DNA from: G021776435 sp046756245
GTDB lineage: Bacteria; Pseudomonadota; Alphaproteobacteria; Caulobacterales; Parvularculaceae
Direction: 5' to 3'
DNA length: 28,353 bases
Assembly: GCA_046756245.1 (NCBI GenBank)
Contig: JBHHVZ010000036.1
Location: 1-28,353 of the forward strand
In this document: piece after piece, positions 22,941-28,353 of the stretch
How positions within the stretch are numbered: position 1 is the first letter of the stretch
Layout: each line of letters opens with the position of its first letter
The notes under the pieces: model-generated
Seen by the model: the letters and a program-made list of their open reading frames with translations, nothing else
What the model was told of the DNA's origin: nothing
The model's database searches: none
Translations under genes and position numbers: made by a program

Positions 22941-23010
22941 CGCTCATCCCGGCGAAAGCCGGGATCCAGTCTGACTCAGTTCTGGGCCCCGGCTTCCTCC
23001 GGGGTGAGCG
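22941..23010. repeat. Paired-hairpin intergenic repeat (REP-like)
   Basis: Two ~27-bp arms, CTCATCCCGGCGAAAGCCGG... (22943-22969) and CTGGGCCCCGGCTTCCTCCG... (22982-23008), are imperfect inverted copies of each other. Each also folds alone (CCCGGC-gaaa-GCCGGG; CCCCGG-cttc-CTCCGGGG). The flanks CGCTCA/TGAGCG extend the pairing. The left arm is of a type widely dispersed in alphaproteobacterial intergenic regions. It lies inside the operon between the amidohydrolase and the permease and could stabilise the upstream message or reduce read-through. Confidence 0.75.
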
Positions 23011-23063
23011 GAATAAGCAGCGGACGTCTGAATTGATCAGGAAAACCTGTTGAGCGCCCATAC

Positions 23064-23933
23064 TTAGTCGCTCTCGACCAGAGGGCCGTAAGTCGACGGG
23101 CGCCGGTCGCGGAAGAATTGCCACAAGTCGCGCACTTCGCGGATCATGTCCATGTCCATGTCTTGCACGATGAGTTCGTCCTTGTCGCGGCTCGCTTCCT
23201 TTTCGATTTGCCCGCGCGGATTGACGAAATAGCTCTGGCCGTAAAATTCGCCGATGCTCCAGGGCTCCTCGACGCCGACACGATTGATGGCGCCGATCCA
23301 GCACCCGTTCGCCACCGCGGAAGCCGGCTGTTCGAGCTTCCAGAGATATTCCGACAGGCCGGCGACGGTCGCCGACGGATTGACGATATATTCCGCGCCA
23401 CCCAGCGCCAGCGCCCGCCAGCCTTCCGGAAAATGACGGTCATAACAGATGTAAACGCCGAGCTTGCAATACTGGGTCTTGAAGACCGGCCAGTTCGACG
23501 ATCCCGGCTTGAAGAAAAACTTTTCCCAGAAACCCGCGACCTGGGGAATGTGAGTCTTGCGGTATTTGCCGAGATAGGACCCGTCGGCGTCAATGACCGC
23601 CGCCGTATTATAATAAACGCCGGCGACGTCCGTCTTTTCATAGATCGGAACGACGATCGCCATGCTGAACTTCTTGGCGTACTCCTGCATCAGCTTGCAG
23701 GTCGGGCCGTCGGGAATCTCCTCGGCGGCCGCGTACCATTTCACGTCCTGGCTCGGGCAGAAATAGGGCTGGGTGAAGACTTCCTGAAAACACAAAACCT
23801 GCACGCCCTGCCGTCCCGCTTCCTCAATGAGCGGAATGTGGGCGTCGATCATCGCCTGGCGAATATTTTCCGGCGTATCGTCCGTCGATCCTTTGAGCGC
23901 CATCTGGATCAAACCGCCGCGCAATGTCGTCAT
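23064..23933 (-). CDS. Beta-ureidopropionase, nitrilase superfamily
   Basis: Hydrolyses N-carbamoyl-beta-alanine (and the thymine-derived homologue) to the beta-amino acid, CO2 and ammonia. The Glu-Lys-Cys triad is complete: E51 in LCFQEVFTQPYF, K126 in KYRKTHIPQ and C163 in GVYICYDRHFPEGWR. At 289 residues it is a single carbon-nitrogen hydrolase domain close to plant and animal beta-ureidopropionase cores and putrescine-pathway amidases. ATG at 23933 has AAGGAG 10 bases upstream; a start 8 codons earlier is unsupported. Many bacteria use an unrelated M20-type enzyme (HyuC/AmaB) at this step, so the nitrilase type is a notable choice. Exact substrate is inferred from context. Confidence 0.92.
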   Translation of the reverse strand: MTTLRGGLIQMALKGSTDDTPENIRQAMIDAHIPLIEEAGRQGVQVLCFQEVFTQPYFCPSQDVKWYAAAEEIPDGPTCKLMQEYAKKFSMAIVVPIYEKTDVAGVYYNTAAVIDADGSYLGKYRKTHIPQVAGFWEKFFFKPGSSNWPVFKTQYCKLGVYICYDRHFPEGWRALALGGAEYIVNPSATVAGLSEYLWKLEQPASAVANGCWIGAINRVGVEEPWSIGEFYGQSYFVNPRGQIEKEASRDKDELIVQDMDMDMIREVRDLWQFFRDRRPSTYGPLVESD

Positions 23934-23968
23934 TTTCGCTTTGCTCCTTCTTCGCACTATCTACGCGC

Positions 23969-25474
23969 TTATTCGTTCATCGTGGGGAACTTGAAATCGG
24001 CGCCGGCGCGAATGCCCGTCGGCCAGCGCGATGTGACGGTCTTAAGCCGCGTATAAAAATGAATCGCCTCGGGGCCGTATATGCCGTGGGCGCCGAAGAT
24101 GGATCGCTTCCAGCCGCCGAAGCTGTGAAAGCCGACCGGCACCGGTATCGGCACGTTGACGCCGACCATGCCGACCTCGATGCGGTCGGCGAAATCGCGC
24201 GCGGCGTCGCCGTCGCGGGTGAATATCGCCGTGCCGTTGGCGTACCGGTTGCTGTTGATGAGATCAACGGCTTCGTCATATTCGCCGGCGCGAACGACCG
24301 AAAGCACCGGGCCGAATATCTCTTCCCTGTAGACGTCCATGTCGGGCGTAACCCGGTCGAGCAGCGCGCCGCCGAGCCAGAATCCGTCCTCATATCCTTG
24401 TAAACGAAGACCGCGGCCGTCGACGACTACATCGGCGCCTTCCTCGGCGCCGCGGTCGATCATCGCGCTTACCTTGTCGCGGTGGGCGGCGGTAATCAGC
24501 GGACCCATTTCGGCCTCGCTGTCCGTGCTCGGACCGATTTTCAAAGCGCGCACCCTGGGCGCCAGCTTTTCGACGAGCCGGTCGGCCGTTTCCTCGCCGA
24601 CCGGCACCGCAACCGAGATCGCCATGCAGCGCTCGCCCGCCGAGCCGTAACCGGCGCCCAGGAGCGCGTCGGTCGCCTGATCGAGATCGGCGTCGGGCAG
24701 GACGATCATGTGATTCTTGGCGCCGCCAAGCGCCTGCACGCGTTTCCCGGCGGCTGACCCGCGCGTGTAGATATATTCAGCGACCGGCGTCGAGCCGACG
24801 AAGCTGATGCCTGCGATATCAGGGTGATCGAGTATGGCGTCGACCGCGTCCTTCGCGCCGTGCACGACATTCAAGACGCCAGCGGGCAGACCGGCCTCCT
24901 CGAAAAGCTCATGGATGAGGTTCGAGCTTGACGGGTCTTTTTCCGACGGCTTCAGGACGAACGTGTTGCCGCAGACAAGCGCCATCGGAATCATCCACAA
25001 CGGCACCATGAATGGAAAGTTGAACGGCGTTATTCCGGCGACGACGCCGAGCGGCTGGCGTTCCGAACAGGTGTCGACGCCGCCGGCGACCGCGCGTGAA
25101 AATTCGCCCTTCAAGAGATGCGGCGCGCCGCAGGCGAATTCGACGACTTCGAGCGCGCGCGTCACCTCGCCGAGCGCGTCTTCATGGGTCTTGCCGTGTT
25201 CGGCGCTGATTGTTTCGGCGATTTCGTCGCGGCGCGCCCGCATGCGCTCGCGCACGGCGAACATGATCGCCGCGCGTCTGGCCGGTGTTGTCTTCGCCCA
25301 GGCTTTTCCGGCCTCCTTGGCGGCCGCGACGGCGCGGTCGACTTCGCGCTCGCCGCCCAGCATGGCTTCGCCGGTCTGACGGCCGGTGGCCGGGTTGAAG
25401 ACCGGCGCGGTTCCGGCGCCCTCGCTTGAAAAATTTCCGGCGATAATGTGGTCGATGCGTTTCATTTCAGTCAC
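23969..25474 (-). CDS. mmsA: Methylmalonate-semialdehyde dehydrogenase (CoA-acylating)
   Basis: Oxidises methylmalonate semialdehyde to propionyl-CoA and malonate semialdehyde to acetyl-CoA, with loss of CO2, finishing thymine and uracil breakdown. ALDH fold of 501 residues. The nucleophile is in GYGSAGERCMAISVAVP. The general-base glutamate of hydrolytic ALDHs is absent, the segment reading QALGGAKNHMIVLPDA, which is diagnostic of the CoA-acylating MmsA group. ITPFNFPFMVPLWMIPMA is also MmsA-like. Start is GTG at 25474 or ATG at 25465 (MKRIDHII); neither has a strong site. It begins about 10 bases after preA. In other contexts mmsA serves valine or inositol catabolism; here pyrimidines fit better. 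Confidence 0.94.
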   Translation of the reverse strand: MTEMKRIDHIIAGNFSSEGAGTAPVFNPATGRQTGEAMLGGEREVDRAVAAAKEAGKAWAKTTPARRAAIMFAVRERMRARRDEIAETISAEHGKTHEDALGEVTRALEVVEFACGAPHLLKGEFSRAVAGGVDTCSERQPLGVVAGITPFNFPFMVPLWMIPMALVCGNTFVLKPSEKDPSSSNLIHELFEEAGLPAGVLNVVHGAKDAVDAILDHPDIAGISFVGSTPVAEYIYTRGSAAGKRVQALGGAKNHMIVLPDADLDQATDALLGAGYGSAGERCMAISVAVPVGEETADRLVEKLAPRVRALKIGPSTDSEAEMGPLITAAHRDKVSAMIDRGAEEGADVVVDGRGLRLQGYEDGFWLGGALLDRVTPDMDVYREEIFGPVLSVVRAGEYDEAVDLINSNRYANGTAIFTRDGDAARDFADRIEVGMVGVNVPIPVPVGFHSFGGWKRSIFGAHGIYGPEAIHFYTRLKTVTSRWPTGIRAGADFKFPTMNE

Positions 25475-25484
25475 TTCGTATGGG

Positions 25485-26765
25485 TCATTCGGCGGCGCGC
25501 CGCAGCGGGTTCTTCGGATGTTCCGGCCACGTCACATAAGGCTCGCCGTTGTCGACCGGCTTCATGGTGATGCAGTCGCTCACCGGGCAGATATGCATAC
25601 AGAGATTGCAGCCGACGCATTCTTCGTCGATGACGGTGAATTTGCGCCCGCCGTCGGGTTTTGGGTCGATCCGGATCGCCTGATGCGACGTGTCCTCGCA
25701 GGCGATATGGCAGCGCCCGCATTCGATGCATTTATCCTCGTCGATCACGGCCTTGAGGTCGTAATTCATGTTGAGCGAATTCCAGTCGACCGTACGCGCC
25801 GCCGCCTCGCCTTTAAAATCCTCAAGGCTGCGATAGCCTTTCTCCGCCATGAAGGCGGACAGGCCATCGATCAGGTCGTCGACGATGCGGAAGCCGTAGA
25901 GCATCGCGGCGGTGCATACCTGCACGCCGCCTGCGCCCAGCGCGATGAATTCGGCCGCGTCGCGCCAGGTCGTAATCCCGCCGATGGCGGAGATTTCCAA
26001 TCCGGCGGTCTCTTCGCCGCGCGTGATTTCCGCCACCATGTGGAGTGCAATTGGTTTCACGGCTTCGCCGCAATAACCGCCATGGGTGCCGCGCCCGTCG
26101 ACGGTCGGAGTCGGCGTCATCGCGTCGAGATCGACGCCGATCACCGAATTCACCGTATTGATCAGCGAAACCGCATGCGCCCCCCCGGCTTTGGCCGCCC
26201 CGGCCGGAACCAAAATGTCGGTGACGTTCGGCGTCAGCTTCGTGAACACCGGCAGGCCGACGGCTTCGCGCACCCAGCGCGTCGTCTGTTCGACGAAATC
26301 GGGAACCTGTCCGACCGCCGAGCCCATGCCGCGCTCGCACATGCCGTGCGGGCAGCCGAGATTAAGCTCGATGCCGTGCACACCGGCGTTGGCCACCTTG
26401 ATCGCGAGGTCTTTCCAGGCGCGCTCCTCCATCGGCGCCATGATCGAGCCGATGATGACTCGGTCGGGCCATTCGCGGCGGATCTGTTCGATCTCGCGCA
26501 AGTTCACGCCCAGCGGACGATCGGAAATCAGCTCGATATTGTTGATGCCGAGCACTGTGCGGTCATGGGAGCGGTGAACGCCGTAGCGGCTCGTCACATT
26601 AACGACCGGCGGATCTTCGCCGAGCGTTTTCCAGACGGCGCCGCCCCAGCCGGCCTTAAAGGCGCGCTCGACATTATATTTTTTGTCCGTAGGCGGCGCC
26701 GACGCCAGCCAGTAGGGATTGATGCTTTCAACGCCGGCGATCGTGCAGCCAAGATCCGTCATCAC
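25485..26765 (-). CDS. preA: NAD-dependent dihydropyrimidine dehydrogenase, subunit PreA
   Basis: Catalytic subunit of the PreTA enzyme that reduces uracil and thymine to their 5,6-dihydro forms. The N-terminal ~330 residues are a dihydroorotate-dehydrogenase-like FMN barrel (INPYWLASAPPT, NLGCPHGMCERGMGSAVGQ with the catalytic cysteine loop, AIGGITTW). The C-terminus carries two 4Fe-4S clusters: CIECGRCHIACEDTSH and CVGCNLCMHICPVSDC. This mirrors the C-terminal half of mammalian DPD. It overlaps preT: GTG at 26765 (or ATG at 26762) and the preT TGA share bases, indicating coupled synthesis of the two subunits. Confidence 0.96.
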   Translation of the reverse strand: MMTDLGCTIAGVESINPYWLASAPPTDKKYNVERAFKAGWGGAVWKTLGEDPPVVNVTSRYGVHRSHDRTVLGINNIELISDRPLGVNLREIEQIRREWPDRVIIGSIMAPMEERAWKDLAIKVANAGVHGIELNLGCPHGMCERGMGSAVGQVPDFVEQTTRWVREAVGLPVFTKLTPNVTDILVPAGAAKAGGAHAVSLINTVNSVIGVDLDAMTPTPTVDGRGTHGGYCGEAVKPIALHMVAEITRGEETAGLEISAIGGITTWRDAAEFIALGAGGVQVCTAAMLYGFRIVDDLIDGLSAFMAEKGYRSLEDFKGEAAARTVDWNSLNMNYDLKAVIDEDKCIECGRCHIACEDTSHQAIRIDPKPDGGRKFTVIDEECVGCNLCMHICPVSDCITMKPVDNGEPYVTWPEHPKNPLRRAAE

Positions 26766-28120
26766 GCGGCTCCCTTGCTTTTCGCCCTGAGGCGCGCGTC
26801 GACGCTGAGCGCTGCGCGCTTGCCGTCTTCCACAGCCTGAACGGTCAAATCCTCGCCGTTTGCGATACAGTCGCCGCCTGCGTAGACGCCTGGAATGGAG
26901 GTCTGGAAGGAAGCGTCGACCCAGACTTTTCCGCCGTCAAGCTTGAGGCCGTCAAGCGCGCTTTCGTCGAGCTGCTGGCCGATGGCCTTGAGCACCATGT
27001 CAGCGGGAAGCACATAGGTTTCGTCGGTCGCGCACAGCCGACCGTCTTTCAGGACGGTCCGTTTAAAGACGGCTTCGGAAATGGTTCCTTCGCCCATGAA
27101 CAGCGCCGGCGTCGACCAGTGCCGGATCATCACCCCATTAGCGCTGGCGAGATCCTGCTCCCAGGCGGTGGCGCTCATCTGGTCCTTGCCGCGACGGTAG
27201 ACGAGCGTGACGGTCTCAGCGCCCAGGCATTTCGCCTGCACGGCCGCATCAATTGCGGTGTTGCCGCCGCCGATGACGACGACGTTTTTACCGACCGAGA
27301 GGCGAGACTTGTCTTCCGACTGGCGCACTTCTTCGATGAAATCGAGCGCATCGCCGACGCCGGCGAGGTCTTCGCCCGGCACGCCGAGACCATGTGTCTT
27401 GCCGAGCCCGACGCCGATGAAAACGGCGTCGTAATCACGACGCAGGTCAGCGAGCGCAATATCGCGGCCGAGCGCTGCGCCATGTCTGATTTCGACGCCG
27501 CCGATTCCGAGCAGGAATTCGACTTCGCGCCGGGCGAAGTCGTCGACCATTTTATAGGCGGCGAGGCCGTATTCATTAAGCCCGCCCGGCTTCGGCTTCG
27601 CTTCGAACACGACGACGTCATGGCCGAGCATCGACGCCCGGTGCGCGAAAGAAAGACCGGCCGGCCCGGCGCCGATAACGGCGAGGCGGCGCCCGGATTC
27701 CGGCGCGCGTGAGAACGGATGCGCGCCGCCCCGCGCCATCAGATGATCGACGGCGTAGCGCTGCAGCGCGCCGATTTTCACCGGCGCGCCTTCCGTGCGA
27801 TTGACGACGCAAGCCTCTTCGCACAGCACTTCGGTCGGACACGCCCGCGCGCAGGCCCCGCCCATGATGTTGGCGGAGAGAATGGTGCGCGCCGAACCGT
27901 TCAGGTTTCCGGTGCGAATTTGATGGATGAATGTGGGGATGTTGATGCCGGTCGGGCAGGCGTTAATGCACGGCGCCTCGTAACAGTAAAGACACCGCGC
28001 CGCATCGACGGCGGCCTGCGCCGGCGCCAGCGGCGGATGCAGATCGGCGAAATTCTCGGCGATTTCCTCGGGCGCGAGGCCCGACCCGTCTTTCGACGCC
28101 TTTATATGTTTCACGGCCAC
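26762..28120 (-). CDS. preT: NAD-dependent dihydropyrimidine dehydrogenase, subunit PreT
   Basis: Electron-input subunit of PreTA, related to the glutamate synthase small subunit and to the N-terminal half of DPD. N-terminal iron-sulphur cysteines appear in CLYCYEAPCINACPTGINIP and GACARACPTEVLCEEACV. FAD binding is at VIGAGPAGLSFAHRASMLGH, the pyridine-nucleotide site at VVIGGGNTAIDAAVQAK, and a second FAD contact at GVYAGGDCIANGEDL. The start is GTG at 28120; an in-frame TGA lies 18 bases upstream, so no longer protein is possible. It is the first gene of the operon, preceded by a ~55-base leader, a candidate TATAAG -10 and two RutR-box-like sites. Confidence 0.95.
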   Translation of the reverse strand: MAVKHIKASKDGSGLAPEEIAENFADLHPPLAPAQAAVDAARCLYCYEAPCINACPTGINIPTFIHQIRTGNLNGSARTILSANIMGGACARACPTEVLCEEACVVNRTEGAPVKIGALQRYAVDHLMARGGAHPFSRAPESGRRLAVIGAGPAGLSFAHRASMLGHDVVVFEAKPKPGGLNEYGLAAYKMVDDFARREVEFLLGIGGVEIRHGAALGRDIALADLRRDYDAVFIGVGLGKTHGLGVPGEDLAGVGDALDFIEEVRQSEDKSRLSVGKNVVVIGGGNTAIDAAVQAKCLGAETVTLVYRRGKDQMSATAWEQDLASANGVMIRHWSTPALFMGEGTISEAVFKRTVLKDGRLCATDETYVLPADMVLKAIGQQLDESALDGLKLDGGKVWVDASFQTSIPGVYAGGDCIANGEDLTVQAVEDGKRAALSVDARLRAKSKGAA

Positions 28121-28174
28121 GATCGCCTGCCTGTTTCAGCCCCCGCCGGGCTTGTGGAACACAGACGCCAGCAT

Positions 28175-28180
28175 CTTATA
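28175..28180 (-). promoter_or_regulatory. Candidate -10 box for the preT operon
   Basis: On the minus strand TATAAG lies about 55 bases before the preT GTG, directly downstream of the proximal RutR-like box. No clean -35 is seen at 16-18 bp; TTCATT at 19 bp is the nearest candidate. Confidence 0.35.
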
Positions 28181-28182
28181 AT

Positions 28183-28198
28183 TTTACCATTTGATCAA
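28183..28198 (-). promoter_or_regulatory. RutR-box-like operator, proximal to preT
   Basis: Minus-strand TTGATCAAATGGTAAA matches the known RutR box TTGACCAnnTGGTCAA at 12 of 14 fixed positions, and the spacing is exact. It abuts the candidate -10 box, so a bound repressor would block polymerase. Match is seen; binding is inferred from the RutR-like protein encoded at 18834-19514. Confidence 0.6.
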
Positions 28199-28289
28199 GA
28201 ATGAACATGCAACTATCAGAAACTTCTCGCATTTCTACCTCCCCATAGCCGATAATCAAGAACGATAAAGGAGCGGCGCCTGAAAAAAT

Positions 28290-28305
28290 TTGACTTTCTG
28301 GTCAA
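28290..28305 (+). promoter_or_regulatory. RutR-box-like operator, distal to preT
   Basis: TTGACTTTCTGGTCAA matches TTGACCAnnTGGTCAA at 12 of 14 fixed positions, with the right half perfect. It lies 107 bp (centre to centre) from the proximal box and about 170 bp before preT. It may serve a gene on the plus strand beyond the window, or act with the proximal site through looping. Confidence 0.6.
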
Positions 28306-28353
28306 AAACAATTCCTTTCAGCCGTCTGCCGCCGATACGGCGCCGGCGGTGAA

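Overview
The window looks like a chromosomal segment of a marine or salt-exposed Alphaproteobacterium. This is inferred from the high GC content, the dense same-strand operons with ATGA/TAATG junctions, a complete ectoine/hydroxyectoine cluster with an EctR-type MarR regulator, a TonB-dependent receptor of the 'SLQDVPVSVSAF' type, a RutR-type TetR regulator, and a hairpin repeat starting CTCATCCCGGCGAAAGCCGG, which belongs to a repeat type common in this class. Order and genus cannot be fixed from sequence alone; Parvularculales, Caulobacterales or Hyphomonadaceae-like would fit.

Layout, left to right. (1) Positions 1-553 hold no convincing complete gene; the first ~66 bases may be the end of an insertion sequence. 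(2) Positions 554-1596 (minus) are a cold-shock-like group: cspA, two small basic coiled proteins, and an IF-1 with a basic C-terminal extension. (3) Positions 1955-8921 are an osmoadaptation locus: divergent ectR, then ectA-ectB-ectC-ectD-ask-(sodium:solute symporter) on plus. The enzymes run from aspartate (Ask_Ect) through diaminobutyrate to ectoine and 5-hydroxyectoine, and the transporter may recover the solute. The 239-bp divergent region carries a TTGACA promoter with a palindrome in its spacer and several AT-rich palindromes. (4) Positions 8954-13598 (minus) hold an AraC regulator, a TonB-dependent receptor and an HSL-type esterase, probably an uptake-and-hydrolysis set for an unknown substrate. 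(5) Positions 13737-18385 (minus) are deoB-deoC plus a double-domain ALDH16-type aldehyde dehydrogenase, a route from deoxyribose phosphates to glyceraldehyde-3-phosphate and acetaldehyde, then acetate. (6) Positions 18834-19514 (plus) encode a RutR-like regulator. (7) Positions 19511-28120 (minus) are a reductive pyrimidine catabolic operon: preT-preA-mmsA-beta-ureidopropionase-NCS1 permease-dihydropyrimidinase-cytidine deaminase.

Together, regions 5-7 form a (deoxy)pyrimidine nucleoside salvage and catabolism island. Cytidines are deaminated, uracil/thymine are reduced and opened, and beta-ureido acids are hydrolysed. The resulting (methyl)malonate semialdehydes are converted to acetyl-/propionyl-CoA, and deoxyribose-1-phosphate is taken down by DeoB/DeoC/ALDH16. 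No nucleoside phosphorylase and no beta-alanine/beta-aminoisobutyrate transaminase is in the window. Two 16-bp matches (12 of 14 fixed positions each) to the known RutR box TTGACCAnnTGGTCAA lie upstream of preT, which ties the regulator to the operon by sequence. No tRNA, rRNA, CRISPR or prophage was seen. No wholly unknown multi-gene system was recognised; the most unusual items are the ALDH16-deo linkage, the paired RutR boxes, the extended IF-1 in the cold-shock group and the unassigned AraC/TonB/esterase set.
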